From NCBI RefSeq assembly GCF_037893015.1, contig NC_133666.1, forward strand, positions 372,001 to 436,000: DNA of 64,000 nt. Reading direction: 5' to 3'. Below are positions 45,433 through 55,515 of the stretch, in pieces (the first letter of the stretch is position 1; each line of letters opens with the position of its first letter). The stretch is from Macrotis lagotis (lineage: Eukaryota; Chordata; Mammalia; Peramelemorphia; Peramelidae). Under the pieces are notes generated by a model. That model was not told the origin of the DNA, ran no database searches, and saw only the letters and a list, made by a program, of their open reading frames with translations. Made by a program: the position numbers and the translations under genes.

Positions 45433-45578
45433 GTGCCAGTAGATGGCGCAGTGGATAGAACACCAGCTCAGGAGTCAGGGAGACCTGAGTTCAGTTCCCA
45501 TCTCAGACAATAATTACCTAGGTGAATGACTTTGGGCAAGTCTTTTAACCCCCATTGTCCTGCCTCCCCCCACCAAAA
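45433..45578 (+). mobile_element. tRNA-derived SINE
   Basis: TGCCAGTAGATGGCGCAGTGG, CTCAGGAGTCAGGGAGACCTG, GACAATAATTACCTAGG and CCCCCATTGTCCTGCC. The A-tail is replaced by a C-rich run. Confidence 0.85.
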
Positions 45579-45830
45579 GTCAGTAATTGGGCAACCTAGT
45601 TTAATTTTCAGAATTTGGCAGTCCACCTGATAAAGGTCTTGATTTTCTATAACCAATCTAAGCTCATACATGGCGTTAAAATCAAAGAACCCTTTTTGGG
45701 GTCAAGGATAGATACTGTCTAAATATTTTCACAGAGATTTTAAAAACTGGGTGATAATCTTTTTCAAATTTAGGCAAGAGAAAACTCATAGGGATGTCTT
45801 TGGGGGGGGATAGACTAACTAGATACAATA

Positions 45831-46003
45831 GTTTTTTTTTGTTTGTTTGTTTGTTTTTTAGGTTTTTGCTAGGCAATGGGGTTAAGTGGCTTGCCCAAGG
45901 ACATATAGTTAGGTAATTATTAAGTGTCTGAGACCGGATTTGAACCCAGGTACTCCTGACTCCAGGGCTGGTGCTTTATCCACTACGCCACCTAGCCGCA
46001 CCT
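45831..46003 (-). mobile_element. SINE, minus strand, with target duplication
   Basis: T/GTTT-rich tail, AGGTTTTTGCTAGGCAATGGG and CCACCTAGCCGCACC. CTAGATACAATA (45818) and CTAGATCCAATA (46001) form a 12-bp duplication with one difference. Confidence 0.92.
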
Positions 46004-46960
46004 AGATCCAATATTTTAAAGCAAAAAATATGTACTGGGGATATCTGAAGCTGAGTCTAAAGGACCCAAAAGAAAAATGATTTGGCAACCCAATTTTTCT
46101 ATCAATTAGAATCACTGAAGCCAATGAACAGAAGTCAGTTAACAGAAACAAATGTTTTAAAATCAATTCATTGAACCCCTCAAAGTGAATTTCCATGTCA
46201 GTCTATTTTCTTGTTGTGACCATGCTGTAGACAGATAACAAAGTAGGAAATTGAAAGAATGAGTTCCCCAGATGACATCTGAGCTATGATGTAGATGTCA
46301 CTTATGCCTTCTTACCAGGATCACTTAAGCACAGTGTTGGGGCTTACCAGGGATGAACAGAACCAGAACCAGACTCAAAAGGGGCTTCTCTGAGTTAGCC
46401 ACTGCAGAGTTTTAATCAAGACCAGAGCCACTGAAGCAGGACTACCTAACAAGTGATCAGAACCACAGGTAGAGCTACAGATAATGGCTACCACCTGCAA
46501 ACGAGTATCTTAGGTGCCTGCCAGAAAAAGGAGGGTAAAAAAGACACCTTGTATTGAGATAATAAGCCACATGGGTTGGGGGGGCGGGGCTCAAGTGGTC
46601 TGTCCAAAGTCAGAATTTCTGGGTCCAGTCCTTGCCTTAAAACCTTGAATCACATTGGCTTGCTCATCAGGGTGTCTGGGCAGCCACCAGACTCAGTCTC
46701 ATGTTTTAAGAAGCTGAGTTTTCAAATATGAGATCAAAACAATAATATATAGATTTACACAGGATATAGAGAGTTTGGGGTGATTTTTCTTTGCTTTTTT
46801 GTCAGCAGTCTTTCTGTCTTGGCTAAATTTTGCCCTTGAAAATTCTTCCAATGTCCATGTAGTCTTGTGCCCACTGGATAGTTTCTAAAATGTAAGTTTG
46901 AGTTTTGTAATCTCATTATGGGTCACCATGTTTTTTATGGGAGAAATAACTCCTCTCTGA

Positions 46961-48120
46961 GTTCTTGTGGCAGTAGGTCATGTCACATAGATATTTATAA
47001 TATGATGCAGAACATGCCTTTGCAATATATATATATATATATTATTATATAGCACAGGACAAAAGTAACCAGTGCAGTATCTATATTTATAATACAATAC
47101 TGAGTACAATGCAGAAATGGGATGTGGGGGGGGGAATGTAGGTTTTAAAAGCTGATTAGAATTGTTTACATGAAAAAAAATTTTTAAAAATTAAAAGAAA
47201 AAGAATTGTCTACATGATAGGGTGACACTTGCTATTCCAGGCCATTTCTATGGGAGAGAATGCCTTGGAATAGGGGCTTGTGGCTTGGAAGATTTACATC
47301 TTGGGGCTTCAGGGGTAACTGAAGAGTTGAGGAGAAAATGGGGCCTTTCAGTAACTTAGCAGTGACAAGGGAGTTATAATGTATATGCAGAAAGAGAAAA
47401 AAATGAGAGAATGGGTCTCTGTTTGTAACTTAATGATGAAGTCTGGAAGAAATGAACGTCTTGTGAAAGAAAGAGAAAGGGAAAAACTTTGAAAATTAGA
47501 AGCTGAAGAGATAGGGTGCTGGAGGAGGAGATAGGGCACAGAAGGAGATGAGAGGTTACCAGGCATTCTGCAGAGGTGACCAAAACTGCAAAACCTGAGG
47601 ATCAGCTCCTTCCTAAATATTCTTTCTAAAACTAAAATGAATCATAAAGTTTTCCTATGTAAAGAGAAAGAGGAGAATCCGTTTGAGAAAATGAACCAGG
47701 TGACATCCTGCAGCCAAAGCCACCTGAAAACTAGGGGCAAATTTCAGTGTTTTTGGAACCCCAGTTCTCACTAGGAGGTCCCAATGCACCATGATGGCCC
47801 TAGTACTTGTCTTTTCTTTGTTTTCCCTCGGAGGGAAGGCTTGAAGATTCAGAAGGGTTAAGGAGAGGGTCCTGGCAAAACGTGGGACTGGTGTCAACTT
47901 CTGTGCTGCCTTGTCCCTCTTGTTCAAGGTGGGGAAGAATGCACTCCCCAAGGTGGGCCTTTGAAATTTATTGGTGCCAGGATGCCCTGGGGAATGGCGG
48001 AAAAGGATGGCGCCCAGCTTAGGACCCCCAGCTTCCCTGCCATGGCTCTTGACGTCCCACTTGTAGCCTCATGTGGCTCTCCAGGCTCCTGGGTGGAACT
48101 GGAGTCCTGGGCAGGTGGCT
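46961..48120. other. Upstream flank of the DIPP gene
   Basis: An (AT)n run at about 47025-47048 and G-runs near 47126. The rest is unique-looking and GC content rises to the right. No separate gene is recognised. Confidence 0.4.
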
Positions 48121-48688
48121 TTTAGAAGCCAGAATGGGATGAGCTGGGGTGCCCCGATCCGACCCAACTAGAACCTGGGCAGCCCGAGGAGGCCGTGAGG
48201 GGTCCACGGACCCCTGGGTCCGATCTGTGCCCTCGGAGGAGTCAGCTCCGGCTGAGTGGGAAGGCGTGTGCTCACCAAAGCGGCCGGGGGGGGGGGGGGC
48301 TTCCGAATCCTGCTCTATGCCCCCTCCCTTTTGGGGGTGCACGGGGGGTGCGTTTCTGCTTCCTCAGAGGGCGTCGAGCCCGTCTGGGGGGGGCGGGGTT
48401 GCAGGTAGAGGGAGCCGAAGGGAGGCGGGGGCGGGGGCTTCTGGACCGGGACCTCCGAGGGGCGAGGCGCGGGGGACGGGGGGGGGGGCGGCGGGCACGC
48501 GCGGCTCCCTCGAGGGGGCCCCCCCGCGGCCCGCGCCTCCTGGTCGGGCTCATCGCGGTCGGGCCGGCGGGGGCGCGGTGTACCAGCCCCTCGCCTCTTC
48601 CTGTCCTCCTCCCCTCCTCCCGCTCTGCGTTTGGCTCCCGAAGCACCCTCCCCCTTCCCTGCCCATCCTCCTCCCCCCCTCCCTCCCC

Positions 48689-48697
48689 TTTTTATAG
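48689..48697 (+). promoter_or_regulatory. TATA-like box of the DIPP gene
   Basis: TTTTTATAG sits inside the CpG island. A start about 25-35 bp downstream would fall near 48715-48730, next to GGTTGGCGG, an inverted CCAAT-like core. It is the only TATA-like element in the GC-rich block. Confidence 0.45.
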
Positions 48698-48776
48698 CCG
48701 GCCTCCTCGCCCTGGGCTCTGGTTGGCGGCGGGGCTCTCGTGCGTCGGCACCTCTCCCTTTTCTCCCCAGCTCCAG

Positions 48777-48935
48777 GCGGCGGCGGCGGCGGCAGCGGCG
48801 GCGGCGGGGGCGGCGGGAGCGCGGTGACAGCGGCGGCGGCGACCGTGGCGGAGCGAGCGGCAGCTACGGAGAGCGCGGCAGCAGCGGGGACCGTGGCGGC
48901 CCGGGAGAGCGCGGCGGCGGCGGCGGCGGCGGCGC
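48777..48935 (+). repeat. CGG/GGC-rich 5' UTR repeats
   Basis: Two tracts: about 12 imperfect CGG units around 48777-48815 and a cleaner run of about 8 at 48910-48934, separated by GCA/GCG-rich text. They fall in the presumed 5' UTR of the DIPP gene, like the CGG tracts in several vertebrate 5' UTRs. Confidence 0.85.
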
Positions 48936-49262
48936 AGGAGACGGCGCAGGCGAGCCAGGCGTAAGCAGCAGCATCCCGGCCGGGCGGGTCCGAGGGAGGC
49001 GGAGGCAGTGGTCCCCCCAGCCCCAACCCCGGCCCCGAGGCGAGCGCCCCCCCCCCCCGGCCCCCGGGTCCCCTACGGAGGGGCCGCCTCCGTCGCCGGG
49101 GCGAGCGCAGCCGGACTCCCGCGGCCGCTCCGGGTACCCCGGCCGCCCCGGCCGCGGCGGCGGCCTCTTCTCCGCCCCCCCCCGCGGCAGCCCCCCCCCC
49201 CAGCCTAGACCTCCCCCCACCCCAGCGGCGGCCTCCCCCTCCCCAGCAGCGGCTCCGCCAAG

Positions 49263-49838
49263 ATGAAGCTGAAGCCGGATCAGACCCGCACCTACGACCC
49301 GGAGGGCTTCAAGCAGCGGGCGGCGTGCCTGTGCTTCCGCGGCGAGCGGGAGGATGAGGTGCTGCTGGTGAGCAGCAGCGGCCACCCCGACCAGTGGATC
49401 GTGCCCGGCGGGGGCATGGAGCCCGAGGAGGAGCCCGGCGCTGCGGCCGTGCGCGAGGTCTACGAGGAGGCCGGGGTCCGAGGCAAGCTGGGCCGCCTGC
49501 TGGGCCTCTTCGAGAACCCGGAGCGCAAGCACCGCACCCACGTCTACGTGCTGGCCGTCACCGAGATCCTGGAGGCCTGGGAGGACTCGGTGAACATCGG
49601 TCGCAAGCGCCAGTGGTTCAAGGTGGAGGACGCCATCAAGGTGCTGCAGGGCCACAAGCCCGTCCAAGCCGAGTACCTGGAGAAGTGGAAGGCGGCCGGG
49701 GGGGCCCCGCCGGCCGCCGCCGGCCCCGACGGCGGAGACGAGGAGGACGACGACCACGACGACGACCACGACGACGACCACGACGACCACGACGACGGCC
49801 GCGGCGCGGCCGAGCCGATCCCGGGCGCCGGCAGATAA
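49263..49838 (+). CDS. Diphosphoinositol polyphosphate phosphohydrolase (DIPP family, NUDT10/11-like)
   Basis: 191-residue Nudix hydrolase. DIPPs remove the beta-phosphate from inositol pyrophosphates (PP-InsP5, (PP)2-InsP4) and cleave diadenosine polyphosphates in the cytosol. The Nudix box GX5EX7REUXEEXGU spans residues 50-72 (G50, E56, R64-E65, E68-E69, G71). Family blocks seen: Q-T-R-T-Y-D (7-12), R-A-A-C-L-C-F-R (19-26), W-I-V-P-G-G-G-M-E-P (45-54), E-R-K-H-R-T (87-92), D-S-V-N-I-G-R-K-R (108-116). 'Y-D-P-E-G-F' and 'E-R-E-D-E-V-L-L-V-S-S-S' resemble NUDT10/11, while 'F-E-N-x-E-R-K-H-R-T' resembles NUDT3, so the paralogue is not settled. The start is a single Met with A at -3. No introns: NUDT3 and NUDT4 have several coding exons, as I recall, so this is an intron-poor DIPP. 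Odd points: Gly40 where the relatives carry Arg in S-S-S-R, and a C-terminal Asp/His-rich tail (158-178). Confidence 0.9.
   Translation: MKLKPDQTRTYDPEGFKQRAACLCFRGEREDEVLLVSSSGHPDQWIVPGGGMEPEEEPGAAAVREVYEEAGVRGKLGRLLGLFENPERKHRTHVYVLAVTEILEAWEDSVNIGRKRQWFKVEDAIKVLQGHKPVQAEYLEKWKAAGGAPPAAAGPDGGDEEDDDHDDDHDDDHDDHDDGRGAAEPIPGAGR
49743..49797 (+). repeat. GAC/CAC coding repeat for Asp/His tail
   Basis: A repeated 12-bp unit GACGACGACCAC, present about three times and then shortened, encodes D-D-D-H repeats near the DIPP C-terminus (residues 161-178). It is in frame and likely length-variable. Confidence 0.9.
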
Positions 49839-51141
49839 AGAGGGGCCCGGGCCGGCCGGGGAAACGAACCCCCACCCCGAAAAGCAGGGGGAGGGGGCCG
49901 GAGGGGGGGGAAGAAGAGCACGGGGGAAGGGGGGCGCGTGGGGAGGGGGCCGGGGGGGTTCGGGGAGGGCCGAGGGAGGGGGGAAGCGGCGGCGGCGAGC
50001 CTGGGGGGTGGGGATCGCGGGGGGGGAGGGGGCGGGGGGGGGGGGAGCTGGTCCGCGTTCACCTGCTAGCGTCTGGAAATTCGAAGGCCACCCTCGTGCG
50101 TTGTGTATTCCCTTTGCCCGCTTTGCGGATGCCCGGAGATCTCACCCTTGGTCCGTCCCCGTGTAAAATAGTTCATTCAGTCAAACCAAAGCCGTAAGGG
50201 ATTTTTCAAAAGATGCCTTAACTGCGTGCCTACCCCGCCCCTCCCGCCCCACCCCACCCCCTTCTCTAGTCTATATTCCACTCCTCTAGCTCGATGGCTT
50301 GCCCAGCCCGGCCCGGTGTCCGCAGGGGGGGGGGGGGTCTGGGGATCGGAAGGCCTCCACAATGCAGGTGGCCATCCCTGAGGCAAAATAGCAGACTGTG
50401 TGGCCACAGGCAGAGCCCGCACTCCAACTCAAAATCAGCAAGATCATCTAGGGGGCCCACAGGATGATTGGTAGCCTGGGAAATGCACAGGTGTGCCACT
50501 CCTTCACCCTTCTCTTAAGGTTGGCAACTCTGCCCGAGAAAAAATTCTGGGTGTTCCCCCTCCCCCCCCAAAGTGTTTGGCCACTATTTTAGGTCACTTC
50601 CACCCATTGCATGGACACAAGCGTTGTTTAGATGACTTCAGGTTCTTAAGAAAATGTTACAGGGGGTTAGCAGGTGCTCCCCTTCTTCTTCTCCCCTTCC
50701 TCCTGGGAACCTCTCTCATGGTGATAGCAACCCCAAAATTGAGCACCTAGGAGAGTTATACCTTGAGGGGGAACAGAAAACTGTGCAGGGGACCCTCCAT
50801 CGAACAACAGATTGGTATTTGCTAAGATTAACTTTACTTTGGAACCCACTGAAAATTTCGAAAGACTCCCTTCTAGGACAGAAGCACTTCTTCTGGAACT
50901 TTCTCCTCCATATCAGAATTCAAGTTGGACCTTTTCACATTTTGAAGAAGAAAAAGACATGGTGGAAGTTCATTCTGTAGACCACGTTCAACCAATTTAC
51001 AAATCTTCTGAGTGTTCAATGAAAATTCAGTGTCATTCCAACCTTTTTTTTGTTATTCAATCCACAAATCATTACCTGACTTTTAAAACACCATTGTGTA
51101 AAATGCTAATAGAAATTAAAAGTTGTGCTGTTCCACTTTAG
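49839..51141 (+). other. Probable 3' UTR of the DIPP gene
   Basis: Follows the TAA at 49836-49838. The first 220 bp are extremely G-rich (end of the CpG island), then ordinary unique sequence. ATTAAA at 51115-51120 with GT-rich text just after is a plausible polyadenylation signal; AATAAA at 52513-52518 is a second candidate. The absence of SINE and LINE insertions between 49839 and 53074 is notable in this repeat-dense window. Confidence 0.5.
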
Positions 51142-53074
51142 AAGTCTTCTTGCTGCACCTTAGAAAGGGAATCTGGCTTGTAAGCAAAAGTACTAACAGA
51201 AAGGAATGAAGGGGGAATGGGGGGGGGGACAGAGGGAGGGATGGAGAATACCTTGCAATCCTCCCTCCCAACGGATGAGAGGACTGCCTATTCCAAAGTC
51301 CATAAGGTTAAAGCTTTATGGCAAAACAGCATCACTGTGCAAAAGATCAGACATCCTGTACTTTTTTTTCCAGATTAAATCAGTTAAAGCCCATAATTGT
51401 CTTTTCTACTCTCAGAATTCCCATTGACAAAATTTCTCAGCTTCGCTGATTCCTTTAAGAAGTTCCTTTGAATTCTAGATGAACAACCTACAAAAACCTG
51501 GCTTCTTGTTTTAAGGGACTCCATATTTGCACAGATCCTCAAATATTGTGTGACACACAAACACACAGCATTCACAGGTGCTAGTCAAAAGTTTAGGAAT
51601 TGAGGTGGGGGTGAAGAGTGGATAAGATTTCATTAGGATACAGAACTCTGCAACATTAGGAATTGAGGGTGCCAGTACCTGAGACATTAAAGCATTGGCT
51701 CAGGCTCCCCAGCCACCACTGGCAGGTTGCTTCTCTGGATGTCTGTCAATTTAGGATACATATCAAACCACCCAAGTGGTCAGCAGATGCGTTCTTATTG
51801 TCATTTTGCTCAGTCACTGACTCTGATACCAACTCGAGATTCTTCCGTTCTGGTGAGTATACGCAGACGTTTTCTGCAAATCACAGAATCCTCTGGGTTA
51901 CTAGGAATCCCTAAAACTGCTCTTTGTAAAATCAGACCTGACATTTTGGAGTTGTCTCATTCCAAAAGAAGTTGAAAGCATAGAAATAGATAGGGTTGCT
52001 TCTTGTTAAGGGTGTTCCCCACTCGCCCCCCCAAAACAAAACTAGCACAATTAGCCCTAAGAACATCCCTTGCTCTTTACAGAGACAGTAAGGAGTTATA
52101 CACAGAGATAACTGGCCAAGTCCCCCTCATGAATTAAGGCCTTTTTAAAAAAAACTATTAAGGAGTAATCCTGCCACGTGCTAGAATATTATTTTCTGTC
52201 GTTTCTGGTCAAAAAAGTGCCTGCTAAACTTTTTTTCTCCTGCTCCCTTATGTGTTTTTGAACTGACTAAGAGGCTGTCCCAGGCAAGGGAAAGAGTTCA
52301 TTCTGAAGATCTGGCAGCCTGCCCAACAAATCTGAGTAACGGGACGTGAAACTCACTGAGGTTCCCCAGTCGGGTTAGGGGCCACACTTAGCACACTCGT
52401 AGAACTTCAGGTGAGCCATCAGAGTGGATCCTTAGTCTTGGAGCATTAGGGTGTGACAAACAGAAAAGTGGCATATTTTGCTACATCTATTCAAAGGAGA
52501 GAAAAACGAGGAAATAAAAAACTTGGTGAAAATATATAATTGACTCACATGGTTACTTTGGGGGATGGGGTGAATATTTCTATTTTTGAAAGAAAACATT
52601 GAAATCCAAATAGATATAAAAATGCTTGTTCCCACAAAGTCCACCCGGGAGGTGAAGGGACCTGAAAACTCGTTATGCTAGGATTAGTTGAAGACTTGTT
52701 GAGCCCAGATCAGAGAATCATTGAAAGGGGGATAAAAGAGCCTTCGCTTATTGGAAAGACTGTCATGTGCCCCAGAGGACTGGTGGCAAATTTCCACAAG
52801 GCAAATTTCAATTTGGCATTTTGAAGTGTAACAGGAATGATCTGGGGAGTTTTCTCCCCCCTGCCCAACATCTGTTGGCCTGAAAGCCCTCTCAAGGAAC
52901 GAGACCTGGGCTCACTGAACTCTTCAGGGAGAGACACGTGTTCTGACTCAACACTGAAAGGGAATGAGGCAGTGGTCCTCTATTCGGTCCCTGACTCTGT
53001 GGGACTAAACGATTAGGTATTGAACCACAAAAAGTCACCCCTCCGAAAAGGTTATTAAAAAAAAACAAAACCCT
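51142..53074. other. Repeat-free intergenic or extended 3' UTR
   Basis: About 1.9 kb without a recognised SINE, LINE or ORF of known family. It may be a longer 3' UTR form or flanking DNA. Confidence 0.4.
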
Positions 53075-53240
53075 GGGGCGGCTAGGTGGCTCAGTGGATA
53101 GAGCACCTGCCCAGGAGTCAGCAGTGCTTGAGTTCAAATCCGACCTCAGACACTTCATAATGACTTAGCTGTGTGGCCTTGGGCAAGCCACTTAACCTAC
53201 CTCATTGCCTTGCAAAAATCTAAAAAAAAAAAAAAAAAAA
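53075..53240 (+). mobile_element. Full-length tRNA-derived SINE
   Basis: GGGGCGGCTAGGTGGCTCAG through CCTTGCAAAAATCT(A)20. AAACCCT occurs at each end (about 53068 and 53239). Confidence 0.93.
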
Positions 53241-53654
53241 ACCCTAAGGAAAAACCTTTTCGTTCTTGCCTTCTTGGAGTGAATCACAGAAGACTCAAGA
53301 AGCCTCTCCCTTGGAATTTAGGGTGGGAAAGCAGGGCAGAAAGAAACTGCCCCCACCCCAATTAAGATCAGTTTCTTCAAGTGAGCATGAGCTTGAACTC
53401 CTCTCCCTGGTTGCCTTTTTTTGTTTTGTGCTGTTTTTCCTGAATCCAGATCACTGAATTCTTATCCTTTTATAGTGTAAACTGAATAGTAATGGCCTCC
53501 CACTCCCTGACCTAAGTCAAGCATGTCACATTTCACCCCTCCAGAAGGATTCTCCAGGATATTTTAGGGGGAGGGCAAAAGGTTGTCTGGTATCTCTGCC
53601 ACTGGCATTCTGCCCACACTAGGGGTCCTCTGCACGCCAAGGTAAATATAACTC
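53241..53654. other. Intergenic, unassigned
   Basis: No recognised feature. Confidence 0.4.
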
Positions 53655-53832
53655 AAGGGGTGGGGGCTCGGCCTGGAGTCCAAAAACCTGATTTCAAATG
53701 TAGTTTGAATCATTTCCTACCTGGGTGACCCTAAGCAGCCCACTTCACCTTTGTTTCCCTTAATCCACTCCAGGGTCATTACTAAGAAAACCCCCAGGAC
53801 CGTAAAGAAATAGACCCAACTGAACAGCAATT
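53655..53832 (+). mobile_element. Diverged long Mar-type SINE
   Basis: GCCTGGAGTCCAAAAACCTG, CTACCTGGGTGACCCTAAG, then the 3' module AAGAAAACCCCCAGGACC and AGACCCAACTGAACAGC shared with 5640-5700. Confidence 0.65.
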
Positions 53833-53929
53833 TGTATCCCAGACCCACTTAACCACTTAAAGAGTCAGATTCCTTTTATAAAGAAATATTGACTTCAAAG
53901 TATAATGGGGAAGGGAGAAGGAGTAGAGA

Positions 53930-54167
53930 CAAATCTGTATCAAGCACTCCCTAGATGGCAGGTACTAAGTGATTTCCAAACATGATCTCATCTGAGATCC
54001 TGTGAAGTAGGTGCTCTTAATAATTCCATTTTACTGTTGTGGAAACTGAGTCAGGCAGAGGTACTGTGATTAGTTCTGGGTCTCAACTTGTAAGTGTAGG
54101 GGGCTAGATTGGAATTTATGTCTTCCCTAATTCTAGGCTCTATCCACTGTGTCACCTAGCTACTTAG
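53930..54167 (-). mobile_element. MIR/THER1-type CORE-SINE
   Basis: GGTACTAAGTGATTTCCAAAC, TCCATTTTACTGTTGTGGAAACTGAG and CTCTATCCACTGTGTCACCTAGC in reverse-complement order. Nearly full length. Confidence 0.78.
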
Positions 54168-54989
54168 AACAAGAACTGACACTGGCCCCAACACCAGAGA
54201 GCGTGATCCTCTCCTGCAGCACCTCAGGTTCCCACCACTTTCCAAGTCCAAAGCCTGCCCTGGGCTTCAGTCCCAGGCAGCACCCCTTATCCCCACCCCC
54301 TCCCTTCTTAGAGCTTCCCAGATGGGCTAGGATAGGAGGGACTCCACCACCTCAGCCTCGGGTAGTAAAGGCCAAACAATAGAGACCCAAACCGTTTTTT
54401 CAGGATCACAGAATCTAAAGGAGTTGGGGGGGGGGGGCGAGAGGGAAGCTCCCTGAATGTTTTTGGAGAGGGAGAGGGAGAGGAATAAGAAAATATTACT
54501 CCTTGGTCTTTTGGGGAATTTTAAAGATGCAGCCAATAGAAAGAGGCTTCTCTTTCCTGGAACAATTAGGAAAGCAGAATGGCATTTCCCAGAAGTAGGC
54601 CCCTCTCCTCTCCTCTCCTATATGGGTGCCTCCAGGATAGATATTCTGGACCTGGGCAAAACTTGGAGGCTGCAATATCAATCCCAGGGTTCGAGTACTG
54701 CTTCTCACAGGACTTCAGGGGTTTTTAGAGAAGAGTAGGGCTGCAAGGGGAGTTGGGCAGAGGAAAAGATAAAAGCTGTCATTTCCTAATTTAAGGAGGG
54801 ATCTGGAGTTGGGGGGCAGACATAGCACAGAGGAAAATGAAATACTCAAAACTGTCTACTTTCTAAGAGAATGTGATAATAGATGACTGATGAATGTTCA
54901 TAGTTTAAGGATTTATTAAGATATGCAGAAACATTTGAGTTTGAAGCATTTCTTTCATGATTGAAGAAATCGACTTGTCCCAGACCTGA
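54168..54989. other. Intergenic, unassigned
   Basis: Unique-looking DNA with a G-run near 54425 and a GGAGAG tract near 54464-54483. No gene recognised. Confidence 0.4.
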
Positions 54990-55515
54990 TATCATCTTTC
55001 TTCATTAAATACTATTCTGTAAGGGAACCTTCTAACTCCTTTTGGGGAAGAACCATACCTAAACTTTGTTGAAGAACTCTGCCCTAGAGAACAATGAACA
55101 CAGCAACAATAACATTGTATGCCAGGATCAACTATTATAGACTTAGCTCTTCTCAACAATATGATTCCAAAAGATTTGGGATGGGAACTTCCATCCACCT
55201 TCAGAGAAAAGACTTTGGAGTCTGCAGATCAAAGTATACTAATTTCACATTTTAAAATGTGGTACTTTTTTGTTTTTTCTTTCTCATGGATTTTTCCCTT
55301 TCGTTCTGATTCTTCTTTCATAACATGACTAATCTGGAAATAGATTTAACATGATTTTTCATGTATAACATAACAGATCACTTGCTGTCTAGGGGTGGGG
55401 GGAGAAAAGTCAGGGAGGGAGAAAAACTGTAGAACTCAAAATCTTCCCAAAGATGAATGTTGAAAATTAACTTTACATGTAACTGGAAAGAAATAAAAGA
55501 AAAATAAATGAAAAG
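54990..55515 (+). mobile_element. L1 3' UTR
   Basis: AGAGAACAATGAACACAGCAAC (55086), AACTTCCATCCACCTTCAGAG (55188), TTCTTCTTTCATAACATGAC, AGATCACTTGCTGTC, GGGGTGGGGGG and TAGAACTCAAAATCTTCC, ending TTACATGTAACTGG and an A-rich tail near 55490-55515. This is the best copy of the family's 3' end in the window. Confidence 0.75.

Larger units (their letters stand above)
40753..46960 (-). mobile_element. Possible old LTR retroelement, minus strand
   Basis: Two short similar segments in direct orientation: 40753 (TGTTGTGGGAGAAGTATCTC then TTCTCTGAGTTC) and 46929 (TGTTTTTTATGGGAGAAATA then ACTCCTCTCTGAGTTC). Each begins with TG on the plus strand, as an LTR 3' terminus read on the minus strand would (CA). 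Directly left of the second is TGGGTCACCA, which on the minus strand reads TGGTGACCCA, a primer-binding-site-like start. No gag, pol or env block was recognised between them. Any such element is broken and very old. The boundaries are tentative. Confidence 0.3.
48120..50130. promoter_or_regulatory. CpG island spanning promoter, 5' UTR and CDS of the DIPP gene
   Basis: About 2 kb of very GC-rich, CpG-dense DNA in an otherwise AT-rich window. GC boxes (GGGGCGGGG or close) lie at about 48387-48398 and 48424-48438. Long G-runs at 48286, 48478 and 50033 could form quadruplexes. The preserved CpG density implies the region is unmethylated in the germline, as at housekeeping or brain/testis gene promoters. 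Confidence 0.85.

Noticed and set aside
48149-49266. Long Gly/Ala/Pro/Arg-rich open frames over the CpG island (up to 211 codons)
   Set aside because: GC-rich sequence lacks stops in all frames. Composition is low-complexity and there are no domains. Treated as promoter and 5' UTR of the DIPP gene.
48864-49790. 308-codon frame opposite the DIPP gene
   Set aside because: Antisense shadow of a GC-rich coding sequence with poly-Val/Pro/Gly runs and no recognisable domain.
49394-50197. 267-codon Arg/Gly/Pro-rich frame overlapping the DIPP CDS in another frame
   Set aside because: Compositional by-product of GC-rich codons and G-rich 3' UTR. The DIPP frame has the clear Nudix domain.
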